Source: Microbacterium esteraromaticum (GTDB lineage: Bacteria > Actinomycetota > Actinomycetes > Actinomycetales > Microbacteriaceae). Taken from it: 64,000 nt of DNA. Shown here piece by piece: positions 25,887 to 35,600 of the stretch. The translations under genes and the position numbers were made by a program. The notes under the pieces were generated by a model. The model was given only the letters and a program-made list of their open reading frames with translations. It was not told the DNA's origin and ran no database searches. The first letter of the stretch is position 1; the number at the start of each line of letters is the position of its first letter. The stretch covers positions 1 through 64,000 of the forward strand of contig NZ_FUKO01000020.1 of NCBI RefSeq assembly GCF_900163815.1, in the 5' to 3' direction.

Positions 25887-26741
25887 TCAGGCCTGTTCGG
25901 CCTGCGTGAAGTCGTCGTCAAGAAGGTACGGCAGGTCGATGACACCGGTCTGCACGAGCTGCACATCGCGCACCTCGTGTCCCATCAGACGGTTCGCCAG
26001 CGCGGTGAAGTCATCGGCAGAGCGGCCGGTCGCTTCGTAGACGTAGGTGGCGACAGCGTCTCCTGAGGCGAGCAGATCGTCGCGGACGAGGTGCCGGTAG
26101 ACATCGGCTGCGGTCTCGTCATCGCTGGAGACCAGTGAGACGCCGTCGCCCATGACATAGCTGATGGCACCTCGCAGGAACGGGTAGTGCGTGCAGCCGA
26201 GAACGAGGGTGTCGACCCCGGCGTCGCGCAGCGGAGCGAGGTATTCCTCAGCGGTTGCGAGCACCTCGGGGGTGCCGGTGATGCCGGCCTCGACGAACTC
26301 CACGAAGCGGGGGCAGGCCGCGGTGAAGACCTGCAGGTGCTCGTTGACTTCCAGCATGTCCTGGTAGGCGCGCGAGCCGATCGTGCCGACGGTGCCGATC
26401 ACGCCGATCCGGCCGTTCCGGCTGGTCGACACGGCTCGCCGCACCGCGGGGCCGATGACTTCGACGACGGGGACGTCGTAGCGCTCGCGAGCGTCGCGGA
26501 GCATCGCGGCGGATGCCGTGTTGCAGGCAATCACGAGCATCTTCACGCCCTGATCGACGAGCGTGTCGAGCACCTCGAGACTGTACCGCCGCACGTCGGC
26601 GATCGGCTTCGGACCGTATGGCGAATGCGCGGTGTCGCCGATGTAGACGAGCGATTCCTGCGGCAGCTGCGCACGGATCGCTCTGGCTACCGTGAGGCCG
26701 CCGACTCCGGAGTCGAAGATGCCAATGGGCGCGTCTTTCAT
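25887..26741 (-). CDS. murI: Glutamate racemase
   Basis: MurI makes D-glutamate for peptidoglycan. The 284-residue protein begins [19 protein letters not shown] and has both catalytic cysteines, in VIACNTASA and [10 protein letters not shown]. It lies between murQ and rph in the leftward gene run, so a cell-wall gene joins RNA and nucleotide housekeeping. The ATG at 26741 is well placed, 12 bp after the murQ stop. Confidence 0.95.
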   Translation of the reverse strand: MKDAPIGIFDSGVGGLTVARAIRAQLPQESLVYIGDTAHSPYGPKPIADVRRYSLEVLDTLVDQGVKMLVIACNTASAAMLRDARERYDVPVVEVIGPAVRRAVSTSRNGRIGVIGTVGTIGSRAYQDMLEVNEHLQVFTAACPRFVEFVEAGITGTPEVLATAEEYLAPLRDAGVDTLVLGCTHYPFLRGAISYVMGDGVSLVSSDDETAADVYRHLVRDDLLASGDAVATYVYEATGRSADDFTALANRLMGHEVRDVQLVQTGVIDLPYLLDDDFTQAEQA

Positions 26742-26753
26742 GATGTCCCCAGC

Positions 26754-27689
26754 CTACTGGGCGCTCTGCGTGCCCCCGGCAGCGGCGAGGGCCTGGCGCA
26801 AGTTGCCGTCTGCGGCTTCCAGCGCGTGCCGCGCCGTCTCAGCATCCGCTCCCGTCTCCACGATGGCGATCGCGAGTTTCACGGAGCCTGCGGCGTCGGC
26901 GAGTGCCCGCGCGGCGGCGTCTGGCGCGCATCCTGTCGCATGCATCACCGTGCGCTCCGCTCGGGCCCGCAGCTTCTCGTTGGTGGACTGCACATCGACC
27001 ATCAGATTGCCGTAGACCTTGCCCGATTGCACCATGGCCAGGGTGGAGATGGTGTTGAGCACGAGTTTCTGCGCCGTTCCGGCCTTCAGCCTCGTCGATC
27101 CGGCGACCGCTTCTGGGCCCACGACAACCTCGATCGCCACATCGACGCCAACCGAGATCTCGGCATTCCGATTGCAGGCGAGGCTCACGGTGAAGGCACC
27201 GCGAGCGCGGGCCGCGCGCAGCGCTCCGACGACATAGGGCGTGCGACCGGATGCCGAGATGCCCACGATCGCGTCGTCCGGGCCCAGCGCACCTCCGACC
27301 TGCTCCCCCGCCTCGACGTCGTCTTCGGCATTCTCGACAGCGTTGCGCAGTGCGATCTCGCCGCCGGCGATGTGCCCGACGACCAGTGACGGGTCGGTGC
27401 CGAAGGTGGGCGGGATCTCGCTCGCGTCGAGCACGCCCATTCGTCCGGCTGTGCCGGCCCCGACGTATACGAGACGGCCGCCTCGCCGCATTCGCTCGAC
27501 GATCCCGTCGACCGCACCCGAGATGCTCTCGGCCTCGGCTTCGACCGCCTGTGCGGCGACGAGGCCCTGCGCTGCCATCAGCGCCACCTGATCACTGGTC
27601 GAGAGCAGATCCAGCTCGGCGAATTCGGGGGCGACGCGCTCAGTGGCGAGCGTCTCCAGGTTCGCACGCAGATCTTCACGGTCAGTCAT
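26754..27689 (-). CDS. murQ: N-acetylmuramic acid 6-phosphate etherase
   Basis: MurQ cleaves the lactyl ether of MurNAc-6-phosphate to give GlcNAc-6-phosphate during cell-wall recycling. The 311-residue SIS-domain protein shows VYVGAGTAGRMGVLDASEIPPTF, VGISASGRTPYV and LKAGTAQKLVLNTIST, all signature blocks. It starts one base after the end of the nagZ-like gene, so both form an operon for peptidoglycan turnover. How MurNAc is taken up and phosphorylated is not visible here. Confidence 0.95.
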   Translation of the reverse strand: MTDREDLRANLETLATERVAPEFAELDLLSTSDQVALMAAQGLVAAQAVEAEAESISGAVDGIVERMRRGGRLVYVGAGTAGRMGVLDASEIPPTFGTDPSLVVGHIAGGEIALRNAVENAEDDVEAGEQVGGALGPDDAIVGISASGRTPYVVGALRAARARGAFTVSLACNRNAEISVGVDVAIEVVVGPEAVAGSTRLKAGTAQKLVLNTISTLAMVQSGKVYGNLMVDVQSTNEKLRARAERTVMHATGCAPDAAARALADAAGSVKLAIAIVETGADAETARHALEAADGNLRQALAAAGGTQSAQ

Positions 27690-27690
27690 G

Positions 27691-29193
27691 TCAGTTCTCC
27701 CTCACTGCGGGTTGGTTCTTCGGAGCGGCGACGAGCGCGCGGCGGGCGGCACGCGCCGCCAAGAGACTCGCCGCGGCGGATGTGATGACGGGACCGTCCG
27801 GCGCGTCTGCCGGCAGGCCCACGTTCACCGTGACAGTGCCGCGAGCATCAGATCGGATGCGGTCGAGCACGCCACGCTGCAGCGCATCGGCGTCGAGCCG
27901 ATCGACGAGGAGAAGGGTCTGTCCGGCGGTCGCGGCGCGGATGGCGGCGTCGAGCTCGTCGTCTGTTGTCGTGTCGGGATCGAATCGGATGATCTCTCCG
28001 CCAGCGGCAAGCGCCTGCGCGACGTGCGACGCGGCGCTGTCGACCGCGAGGCTCGATGGACGACGCAGGTCGATCACCGTCGTCGGCGCGTCACTGAAGT
28101 GCGGGAGATCGCCGGAGACCAGCAGCGCGCGGTCGGCGATCCGGTCACCGTCGAAGGGCACATCGGCGACCGCAGTGCGCGAGCGCACGGCATCCGCCAT
28201 CGCCGCCACTCGACGCGAGGCCTCCTCCACCCGTGCGCGCGGCAGCTTACCCGCGGCCACTGCCGCTACGACTGCGTCTCGCACGGCGAGATAGTCCCGC
28301 TCGTCTTGATCCGGGAGCATTCCGGCGCCGGGGTTGGTCGGGTTTCCGATGCACAGCAGGTCAGCGCCGGCCGCGAGGGCTCGCACGGCCCCGCCGCCGA
28401 GTCCGACGGTTTCGCGGATGGCGGCCATGTCCAGGGCATCCGTGATGATGACTCCGTCGAATCCGCTGGCGCGCAGACGGGCCAGCATTCCGGGGTTGAG
28501 AGTGGCCGGCTCGTCACCCCAGGCGGGGACGCAGATGTGAGCGGTCATGATGGCGCGCACCCCGGCATCCGCTGCGGCGGCGAACGGCGGCAGGTGCACC
28601 GCCTCGATCTCGCCCTGTTCCAGGGTGAGCCTGGGCAGATCGTCGTGCGAGTCGGTATGCGTATCGCCGTGGCCCGGGTAGTGCTTGGCGCACGCGGCCA
28701 TTCCGGTCTGCTGGATTCCGCGCACGAGGGCGGCAGCATGACGCGAGACGAGGTCGCTGGTGGCGCCGAACGCGCGCACGCCGATGACGGGGTTGCGGGG
28801 GTCGGTGTTGACGTCGGCGACCGGCGCGATGACGACGTCGGCGCCGATCCGGTCGACTCGCCGAGCGATTTCATGCCCGGTCGCCATGGTCGCGTCGAGA
28901 TCGTCGAGGATGCCCAGCTGCGCGGCGCCCGGGATCGTCGACCCGGTGGGGGTCTCGAGGCGGGTGACGCTGCCGCCCTCTTCGTCGATCCCGATCAGGG
29001 CGCTCGGGGCGATCGCATGGATCTGTGCGCTCAGCGCGGCCGTGTCGCCGCCGAGGTTCTGTGCGAAGTAGACGACTCCGGCGAGGTTCCGTTCCAGCTC
29101 GGTCTCCAACCAGGCCGGCACAACGTGCCCGAGAAAGCCTGGCCACAGTACGCCGTTGACCAGTCGAATCAGCTCATCGGCGTGTGCCGTCAT
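27691..29193 (-). CDS. nagZ: Glycoside hydrolase family 3 protein (NagZ-like beta-N-acetylglucosaminidase)
   Basis: The first 330 residues form a GH3 domain with the NagZ fingerprint KHYPGHGDTHTDSH, whose Asp-His dyad loop is typical of N-acetylhexosaminidases, plus GIDEEGGSVTRL and DALDMAA with the nucleophile Asp. A second domain of about 170 residues follows, as in longer Gram-positive NagZ. No signal peptide is evident, so it probably acts in the cytosol on GlcNAc-MurNAc disaccharides upstream of MurQ. It is the first gene of the leftward run. It could act on other beta-hexosaminides as well. Confidence 0.88.
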   Translation of the reverse strand: MTAHADELIRLVNGVLWPGFLGHVVPAWLETELERNLAGVVYFAQNLGGDTAALSAQIHAIAPSALIGIDEEGGSVTRLETPTGSTIPGAAQLGILDDLDATMATGHEIARRVDRIGADVVIAPVADVNTDPRNPVIGVRAFGATSDLVSRHAAALVRGIQQTGMAACAKHYPGHGDTHTDSHDDLPRLTLEQGEIEAVHLPPFAAAADAGVRAIMTAHICVPAWGDEPATLNPGMLARLRASGFDGVIITDALDMAAIRETVGLGGGAVRALAAGADLLCIGNPTNPGAGMLPDQDERDYLAVRDAVVAAVAAGKLPRARVEEASRRVAAMADAVRSRTAVADVPFDGDRIADRALLVSGDLPHFSDAPTTVIDLRRPSSLAVDSAASHVAQALAAGGEIIRFDPDTTTDDELDAAIRAATAGQTLLLVDRLDADALQRGVLDRIRSDARGTVTVNVGLPADAPDGPVITSAAASLLAARAARRALVAAPKNQPAVREN

Positions 29194-29282
29194 CGGCTCC
29201 TCCGGGGAATGTCGTCGGGTGACCGGGGCGCCCCGGTTCGCTGATCAGTATTCCTGATCTGCGGGCTGGATACACTGTGCGG

Positions 29283-30602
29283 ATGAGCTCCGCGTTCCTC
29301 ACTGACCGGTACGAACTGACCATGCTTGCCGCTTCGCTTCGCGATGGCACGTCTTCGCGGCCCAGCGTCTTCGAGCTGTTTTCCCGGCGTCTGTCCGGCG
29401 GACGCCGGTTCGGCGTCGTCGCGGGAACCGGACGCCTGCTGACGCTGCTGCGAGAGTTCCACTTCGGCGAGGGAGAGCTTCGGTACCTGCGTGATCATGA
29501 CGTGGTGGATGCTGACGCACTCCGCTACCTGGAGAACTACCGGTTCACCGGAACGATCCGCGGCTATCGAGAGGGTGAGCTGTATTTCCCCGGCTCGCCG
29601 ATTCTCACTGTCGAGGGCTCCTTCGCGGATGCCGTGGTGCTGGAGACTCTCGCGCTGAGCGTGCTGAATCACGACTCCGCCGTCGCGACGGCGGCCTCAC
29701 GGATGAGCATCGCCGCCGGCGAGCGTCCACTGGCCGAGATGGGTTCGCGTCGCGCCGGCGAGCGCTCCGCGGTCGCGGCCGCGCGCGCCGCCTATATCGC
29801 TGGATTCGTCGCCACGAGCAACCTCGAGGCAGGTCGGCAGTGGGGCATCCCGACGATGGGCACGGCCGCGCACTCGTGGACCCTGCTGCATGACAGCGAA
29901 GAAGACGCGTTCCGCGCGCAGGTCGACAGCCTCGGTACCGACACCACACTGCTCGTCGACACCTACGACATCCGCGCCGGCGTCGACCTGGCCATCCGCG
30001 TCGCCGGAACCGAACTGGGTGGCGTGCGTCTGGATTCCGGTGACCTGCCGATCGTGGCCGGTGAGGTGCGCACGCAGCTCGATGAGCTGGGAGCGACGAA
30101 CACGAAGATCACCGTGACCAGCGACCTCGATGAGTATGCGATCGCGGCTCTCGCCGCCTCCCCCGTCGATTCCTATGGTGTCGGCACCTCGGTCGTCACC
30201 GGTTCCGGATACCCGACCGCCGGCATGGTCTACAAGCTCGTCGCCCGGCAGGACTCCGCGGGCGGATGGGTCGCGGTGGCGAAGGCCTCGACGGACAAGG
30301 CTTCGAAGGGCGGCCGCAAGGCGGCGTTCCGCACTCTTGACGATGGCGTCGCCATCGCCGAGACGATCGCGGTTTCGGATGGTTTCGAGAAAGTGGACAC
30401 GGCCGCCGAGCACCCGGATGCACGCGGACTGCAAGTCGTTCTCGTCGACAATGGCGAGATCGATTCCTCTCATGAAGGCGTCGCCGGGACGGCATCCGCG
30501 CGGGAGCATCACCTGCGCGTGCGTGAGCAGCTTCCGGTCCGGGCCCTCGCGCTCAGCAAGTCTGACCCTGCGATTCCGACGAGGTTCGTCGACGTCGTCT
30601 GA
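29283..30602 (+). CDS. pncB: Nicotinate phosphoribosyltransferase
   Basis: PncB makes nicotinate mononucleotide in NAD salvage. The 439-residue protein starts MSSAFLTDRYELTMLAASL and has SRRLSGGRRFGV, the active-site region EMGSRRAGERSAVAAARAAY (with the histidine in GTAAHSW), and VRLDSGDLPIVA for phosphoribosyl binding. ATG at 29283 is preferred to the GTG at 29277 because it begins the conserved N-terminus. It is divergent from the nagZ-like gene with an 89-bp gap. Confidence 0.94.
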   Translation: MSSAFLTDRYELTMLAASLRDGTSSRPSVFELFSRRLSGGRRFGVVAGTGRLLTLLREFHFGEGELRYLRDHDVVDADALRYLENYRFTGTIRGYREGELYFPGSPILTVEGSFADAVVLETLALSVLNHDSAVATAASRMSIAAGERPLAEMGSRRAGERSAVAAARAAYIAGFVATSNLEAGRQWGIPTMGTAAHSWTLLHDSEEDAFRAQVDSLGTDTTLLVDTYDIRAGVDLAIRVAGTELGGVRLDSGDLPIVAGEVRTQLDELGATNTKITVTSDLDEYAIAALAASPVDSYGVGTSVVTGSGYPTAGMVYKLVARQDSAGGWVAVAKASTDKASKGGRKAAFRTLDDGVAIAETIAVSDGFEKVDTAAEHPDARGLQVVLVDNGEIDSSHEGVAGTASAREHHLRVREQLPVRALALSKSDPAIPTRFVDVV

Positions 30603-30649
30603 GCTCCGCCGGCGTGGCTACCGCTGAGGCTGCGCATCGCGTCAGACGG

Positions 30650-30916
30650 TCAGCGGATCATGCTCTCGTAGATGTCTTTGCACGTCGGGCAGATGGGGAA
30701 CTTCTCGGGGTCGCGCCCCGGGGTCCACTTCTTGCCGCACAGCGCGCGCACCGGCTTGCCGGTCATCGCCGACTCGAGGATCTTGTCCTTCTTCACATAA
30801 TGCGAGAAACGCTCGTGGTCGCCGGGCTCGAGGTTCTCTTCGCGGAGAAGTTCTTCGAGCTCGCGATCAAGTGTTGCCACGCCACCCTGATCGGGGCTGT
30901 CCAGCGGAGTGCTCAT
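30650..30916 (-). CDS. DUF3039 domain-containing protein
   Basis: This 88-residue actinobacterial protein has the DUF3039 core HERFSHYVKKDKILESAMTG and GKPVRALCGKKWTPGRDPEKFPICPTCKDIY. The two cysteine sites (LCGK and CPTC) suggest a small zinc-binding fold. Function is unknown. It is convergent with pncB with 47 bp between the stops; no strong terminator is visible there. Confidence 0.85.
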   Translation of the reverse strand: MSTPLDSPDQGGVATLDRELEELLREENLEPGDHERFSHYVKKDKILESAMTGKPVRALCGKKWTPGRDPEKFPICPTCKDIYESMIR

Positions 30917-30979
30917 TCCGTGAGTCTAGCGTCCGCACGGGCGCCCGGCGCCGGTGCTTCCGACTCCGAGGCGCTCGGT

Positions 30980-32545
30980 TCAGGTCGTCTCCGCGAACTC
31001 CATGAGCCGCTCGCCGCTGCGCTCGAAGATGGCGCCGCCGATCGCGGCACCGCCGAACAGCACGAGGATGCCGGTGACGACGCCCGTCCAGAACGTGGCC
31101 GGCGCATGCTGATCGCCTTCGACGATCGTGAGCACGAACAGCCAGATCGTCGGAGCGCTGAAGAGCAGCGCGCCGAAGAACGTTCCGGCTGCGCCGAAGG
31201 AGCCGTGTGCGGATGAGCGCTGCGGCTGCTGGAAGGGGCTGTCTCCGGGGCGCGAGACCGCATAGGGCGCGACGACCGAGGCGATGCTGGACATGCCCAG
31301 CCCCGTGCCCAGCAGCACAGCGGCGACGGCGATGAACGGCAGGAGCAGATGCCAGTCGGCGATGTAGGAGAGCGTCACCGATACTGCGATCGCGAGCACA
31401 GGGATCGACACGAGCATGATCGGCACCAGTCGGCCGAGACGGTCGGGCAGACCGCGCACGCCACTGGCGATGTGGATCCACAGCGCTGTGGAGTCGTAGG
31501 CGACGTCGTTGTGCGGCAGCCAGCCGAAGAACAGCGCCATGACCGGAACCGGAATCAGCGCCGCGGCCCACAGCGGCACGCCGGCGATCATCAGCGGGAA
31601 TACCGTGAGGACTCCGGCGATCGGCACGACGATGATGTTCACGATGTAGCGGCGATCGCGCAGCCAGTAGACGAGGCTGCGTGCGGCAACAGCGCCGAAG
31701 GCATTCGCGGGCAGCGCGCCGAACCAGCCGAGACCGGAGCGCTCGCGGGCCGCGAAAGGCCGTTCGGTAGTGGTGAGCAGGCGACGCACCAGATATACCC
31801 ACAACGCGATCAGCAGCGCGATGGAAACCAGCGCGACCAGACCGCTCGCCCAGGCGGCACCGACTTCGCCCGCGGCGAGATGGAAGAGGAATGCCTGCGG
31901 TGCAGCCAACGGAGAGAAGCCCACGACGGAGGTGGCCGCATCGACGGCGGGCGGCACGTTCCCGTCCCAGTTCAGTGACGCGAAGTAGGCGGCGACCGGG
32001 AAGGCGATCACGATCACCGGGATCGTGAACAGCACGGTGAGTTCGCGCGAGCGCCGCTCCGGAAGCATGATCGCGCTGATCGCCATGCCGATGCGTGCGA
32101 CGAGCGCGATGGAGAGCACGCCGACGATGCCCCCGAGCACGGCAGCAGGCCAGGCGACGCCGGCAGCGATCGTGACGATGACGATGCACACGGTGACAGC
32201 GATCAGCGCGAAGCTGGGCACGCTGATCAGAGCCGCGAGAATCAGTGCCCACGGCAGCTGGCGCAGGTCGACGCCGAACGGCGCGAACCGGCGTGGATCG
32301 AGCTGATCCGGCGTGCCGGTGAGCATCGGGCCGAGGAAGAAGGCCAGGAAACTGGCGGCTGCGCCCAGCACGATCACGGTGCGTGCGGTCGACAGCGGTG
32401 CGCTGCCGAGTCCGAGCACGGCGATGCAGACGGCGACGGTGACGGCCGCAGCGGCAGCGAGTGCGAGCACTGTGCGCCAGAGGTGTTCGCCCCGCAGAAC
32501 TCCCGCCAGCAGCGTGAGCCTCAGGCGGAGAACGTGTGCAGCCAC
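30980..32545 (-). CDS. ABC exporter membrane subunit
   Basis: This 521-residue integral membrane protein has about 12 hydrophobic segments, including WPAAVLGGIVGVLSIALVA and NAFGAVAARSLVYWLRDRRYI. It overlaps the upstream ATPase gene by 25 bases and is its partner by position. The pair resembles ABC-2-like exporters of actinobacteria with unknown substrate. Its ATG at 32545 lies inside the ATPase gene, so translational coupling is expected. Confidence 0.8.
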   Translation of the reverse strand: MAAHVLRLRLTLLAGVLRGEHLWRTVLALAAAAAVTVAVCIAVLGLGSAPLSTARTVIVLGAAASFLAFFLGPMLTGTPDQLDPRRFAPFGVDLRQLPWALILAALISVPSFALIAVTVCIVIVTIAAGVAWPAAVLGGIVGVLSIALVARIGMAISAIMLPERRSRELTVLFTIPVIVIAFPVAAYFASLNWDGNVPPAVDAATSVVGFSPLAAPQAFLFHLAAGEVGAAWASGLVALVSIALLIALWVYLVRRLLTTTERPFAARERSGLGWFGALPANAFGAVAARSLVYWLRDRRYIVNIIVVPIAGVLTVFPLMIAGVPLWAAALIPVPVMALFFGWLPHNDVAYDSTALWIHIASGVRGLPDRLGRLVPIMLVSIPVLAIAVSVTLSYIADWHLLLPFIAVAAVLLGTGLGMSSIASVVAPYAVSRPGDSPFQQPQRSSAHGSFGAAGTFFGALLFSAPTIWLFVLTIVEGDQHAPATFWTGVVTGILVLFGGAAIGGAIFERSGERLMEFAETT

Positions 32546-34662
32546 TCCAGCCCCTCTACTTCGCCGGCGCTGCCGGAGAGCTCGACGAAACGCGCCGCGA
32601 GCGTCTGCCCCGCGCGCACATCGTCGATCGTGCCTTCGGCGAGTACTTCTCCGCCGACGATGACTGCGACGCGCGAGCAGACCCGCTCGACGAGATCCAT
32701 GCCGTGGCTGGAGAGGATCACGGTGCCGCCGTGCGAGACGTATGACCGGAGGATGTCGAGGATCACCCCAGACGACACCGGGTCGACGGCTTCGAAGGGC
32801 TCATCGAGCACGAGCACTCGCGGCGAGTGAATCAGCGCACCGGCGAGCATGAGCTTCTTGGTCATGCCCGCGGAGTAGTCGGAGACGACCCGGCTGAGCG
32901 CTTCGGTGAGGTCGAATGCACGGGCCAGGTCGGCGGTGCGCTTCTCGATGACCGATCGGTCCAGACCGCGGAGCTGTCCGTAGTAGTGCAGCAGTTGGCG
33001 CCCGGTCAGCCGATCGAAGGTGCGCAGCCGGTCGGGCAGCACGCCCATGGCCTTCTTCGCCGCCAGGGGGTTGGCGCGCTGATCGATGCCGGCGATGTGC
33101 ACGGTGCCGGCATCTGGCCGCAGCAGACCGGCGATGATCGACAGCGTGGTGGTCTTACCTGCGCCGTTCGGGCCGACGAGCCCGTAGAACGAGCCGACCG
33201 GAACGGTCAGATCGATGTCGGCGACGGCGGTGGAGTCGCCGAATCGCTTGACGAGCCCGCGGATGCGGATGGCGTCGGAATCTGTCGCCGCCGAGTCCGT
33301 CGCCGCCGAGTCCGTAACGGCTTCATCAGCGGCAGCTGAGTCGACGTCGAGGGACGCAGAGTCTTCGAGCGATGAGTCTGCGTCGGGCGCGCTCGGTGAG
33401 GTCACCTCGGCATCGATCGGAGGCTTCGTGATGCTCGGGGTCTCGGGGCCGTCCGCAATGTGTGCGGCCGCGGCACTATCGCGAGGCGCGTGCGCCTCGG
33501 TGACCTCGGAAGCGCTGTTGGACGCCGCGATCCGTGGCAGGTCCGTTTCCAGACGCTCAGGCTTTTGAACGGCGGCCTTGGACGCGCCCGGCTCTGCTGC
33601 ATCTGCCTTCGGCTGAGAGGCGGCTGGCTTCGATGCCGCAGTCTTCGGCACGGGAGTCTTTGTCACCGCTGTCTTGGGTCTGGCAGCAGCCGTCTTCTTC
33701 GGGGCTGGCTTCGCGACGCCGATGTCTGCCGTCGCAGCGGGCCCGCTCGCAGCTGGCTCGGTTGCAACTGGCTCACTCGCGGCTTCGGTGACCGCGCTCG
33801 CGCCCGTAACGCCCTTCGCGGTCGATTTCGCAGCGGTGACCTTCGCAGCGGACGACTTCGCACTCGAGGCTTCGCTCGCGGTTGTCTTCGCAGTCGCCGC
33901 CTTCGCAGTAGCCGCCTTCGCAGTAGCCGCCTTCGTTGTCTTCGCAGTCGCAGCCTTCGTTGTCTTCGCCGTCTTCGCGGTCGTCGTCTTCGAGGCAGTC
34001 GAGGTGGCCGGCGTCGACTTCTTCGCGGTGCCGGCGTTCTTCTTACCTGCCGCAGTCGTGGCCGCCGCACCGCTCTTCGCGGCTTCAGTCTTCTTCACGG
34101 CAGCGGTCTTGGTTGCCGCAGTCTTCGCCGCCGTCGCCTTCGTCGTCTGCTTGGCTGCCGCAGTCGCCGCGGTGGCTTTCTTTACTGCCGCGGTCTTCGC
34201 CGCCGTCTCGCTTGCCTTGCGGTCGGCGGCGGTGCTCTTCGCCGCGGCCGATCTCGCAGCCGCCTTCTTCGCCGCTGCGGTACCCGCCGCAGTCGTCGTC
34301 GCTGCAGTACTCTTCGCCGCTGTGGTCTTGGCACCGGAAGCCTTCGCCACCGGCTTCTTCACGGCGGGGCTCTTCGCCGCAGCGCTCTTTGTTGCCGGGC
34401 TCTTCGCCGCAGCGCTCTTCGCGGCTGTGGCCTTCGTCGTGCCGGTCTTGGATCCACCGCTTTTCGCCGCCGTGCTTTTCGCCGCCGTCGCGCGCGGCTT
34501 CGCGGCTACGGGCTTGTCCTCAGCCGCCTCACCGACCGACTCCCGCGTGGATTCTGCAGCCAGAGGCGGCTTCTGCTCTGACGCGGGCACGCCAGCAGCA
34601 TCCGCCTTCTCGGTCTGAGAATTATCGATGCGGTCGTTCTCGGAGTCGAGAGAAGCTGTCAC
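32521..34662 (-). CDS. ABC transporter ATPase with a long histone-H1-like N-terminal extension
   Basis: Residues from about 465 to 713 are a complete ABC ATPase: Walker A GPNGAGKTT (497-505), signature-like YSAGM (596-600, in place of LSGGQ), Walker B VLVLDEPFE (616-624) and H-loop histidine in SSHG (653). The first roughly 465 residues are low complexity. Ala, Lys, Thr and Ser dominate in repeats such as AAKTAA and KSAAAKS up to about residue 290, as in histone H1 and Hc1-like proteins; an acidic Asp/Ala/Ser-rich linker then joins the ATPase. The reading frame is continuous, and no separate start with a ribosome site splits it obviously. A later internal start for the ATPase alone cannot be excluded. 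A basic tail on a transport ATPase is unusual. Confidence 0.8.
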   Translation of the reverse strand: MTASLDSENDRIDNSQTEKADAAGVPASEQKPPLAAESTRESVGEAAEDKPVAAKPRATAAKSTAAKSGGSKTGTTKATAAKSAAAKSPATKSAAAKSPAVKKPVAKASGAKTTAAKSTAATTTAAGTAAAKKAAARSAAAKSTAADRKASETAAKTAAVKKATAATAAAKQTTKATAAKTAATKTAAVKKTEAAKSGAAATTAAGKKNAGTAKKSTPATSTASKTTTAKTAKTTKAATAKTTKAATAKAATAKAATAKTTASEASSAKSSAAKVTAAKSTAKGVTGASAVTEAASEPVATEPAASGPAATADIGVAKPAPKKTAAARPKTAVTKTPVPKTAASKPAASQPKADAAEPGASKAAVQKPERLETDLPRIAASNSASEVTEAHAPRDSAAAAHIADGPETPSITKPPIDAEVTSPSAPDADSSLEDSASLDVDSAAADEAVTDSAATDSAATDSDAIRIRGLVKRFGDSTAVADIDLTVPVGSFYGLVGPNGAGKTTTLSIIAGLLRPDAGTVHIAGIDQRANPLAAKKAMGVLPDRLRTFDRLTGRQLLHYYGQLRGLDRSVIEKRTADLARAFDLTEALSRVVSDYSAGMTKKLMLAGALIHSPRVLVLDEPFEAVDPVSSGVILDILRSYVSHGGTVILSSHGMDLVERVCSRVAVIVGGEVLAEGTIDDVRAGQTLAARFVELSGSAGEVEGLEWLHTFSA
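33270..34600. repeat. Low-complexity DNA encoding the Ala/Lys/Thr-rich extension
   Basis: The plus strand consists of variations on TTCGCCGC and GCCGTCTTCGC. Clear tandem 15-bp units occur at about 33287-33316 (GCCGCCGAGTCCGTC type) and 33902-33931 (TTCGCAGTAGCCGCC twice). A roughly 30-bp imperfect duplication lies around 34370-34430. Such tracts are prone to in-frame length change. Confidence 0.7.
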
Positions 34663-34892
34663 GGCACTACGCTATCAAGACGGACTGACAGTCCCCCGGT
34701 GCAGATGACCGACTATTGCGCTTCTTTCTTGTCGCACAAGGCTGAAAGACTCGTGTGCAACGGGTTACGAAACGGCAACGTCGACGTACTCGCGCCCTGC
34801 GTTCTCAGGTGCCTTCGCTAGCATTGTCACGGCACGAAGAGGTGTCCTGTCGATGTATCGGCAGTGAACACCAGATCTTTTTAGGAGAAATC

Positions 34893-35585
34893 GTGACTCT
34901 TCACACTGTCATCCTGGCCGCAGGAATGGGCTCGCGCCTCGGACGCGCGCTGCCGAAGCCGCTCACCGAGTTGAGCGATGGTCGCTCGATCATGCAGCAG
35001 CAGCACGACAACATCCGGGCGGTCTTCGGCACCGACGCGCGCATCACCGCCGTTGTCGGCTACCGCGCTGAAACCATCATCGAGGCCTTCCCGTCGGCGA
35101 AGTACGTCCACAACGAGCGCTACGACGTCACCAACACGTCCAAGAGCCTGCTGCGCGCACTGAGCGTCTCCGGCAAGGGCGGCGTGCTCTGGATGAACGG
35201 CGATGTGGTCTTCGATCCGCGCATCCTCGGCCGCGCGATCGAGTTCATCGAGCGCGACCAGTCGTTCGTGACCGTCAACACCTCCAAGGTGAGCGACGAA
35301 GAGGTCAAGTACACCGTCACCACCGAGGGATTCATCAAGGAGCTCTCGAAGACGGTCAAGGGCGGCCTCGGTGAGGCTGTCGGCATCAACTACATCTCCT
35401 CGGCAGACAAGAAGGCGTTCATGCGTCAGTTGCAGCGAGTCGAGGATCAGGACTATTTCGAGCGCGGTCTCGAACTCGCCATCGCCGAAGATGCACTTCT
35501 TCTCGAGCCGATGGATGTCTCCGACCTGTATGCGGTCGAGGTCGATTTCGCTGAGGACCTGGAGCGCGCGAACCTCTTCGTCTGA
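34893..35585 (+). CDS. Sugar-phosphate nucleotidyltransferase family protein
   Basis: The protein is a 230-residue nucleotidyltransferase with the N-terminal pyrophosphorylase signature VILAAGMGSRLGRALPKPL, then LWMNGDVVFDP with the metal-binding aspartate, and a C-terminal EVDFAEDLERA. It resembles short cytidylyltransferases of the LicC and sugar-phosphate type. It activates a phosphorylated sugar, polyol or choline for a cell-surface polymer. GTG at 34893 is chosen because AGGAG lies five bases before it and the family motif starts four residues later. It stands alone and ends at a strong terminator. The exact substrate is unknown. Confidence 0.8.
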   Translation: MTLHTVILAAGMGSRLGRALPKPLTELSDGRSIMQQQHDNIRAVFGTDARITAVVGYRAETIIEAFPSAKYVHNERYDVTNTSKSLLRALSVSGKGGVLWMNGDVVFDPRILGRAIEFIERDQSFVTVNTSKVSDEEVKYTVTTEGFIKELSKTVKGGLGEAVGINYISSADKKAFMRQLQRVEDQDYFERGLELAIAEDALLLEPMDVSDLYAVEVDFAEDLERANLFV

Positions 35586-35600
35586 GTACGCGCATCACAG

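Noticed and set aside
27643..29244. 533-codon plus-strand frame opposite the GH3 gene
   Set aside because: The minus strand has the full NagZ fingerprint; the plus frame has none.
33460..34618. Long open frames on the plus strand opposite the Ala/Lys/Thr-rich tail
   Set aside because: They are mirror effects of the GCC/TTC-type repeats; no ribosome binding site and no recognisable domain, while the minus frame continues into a complete ABC ATPase.
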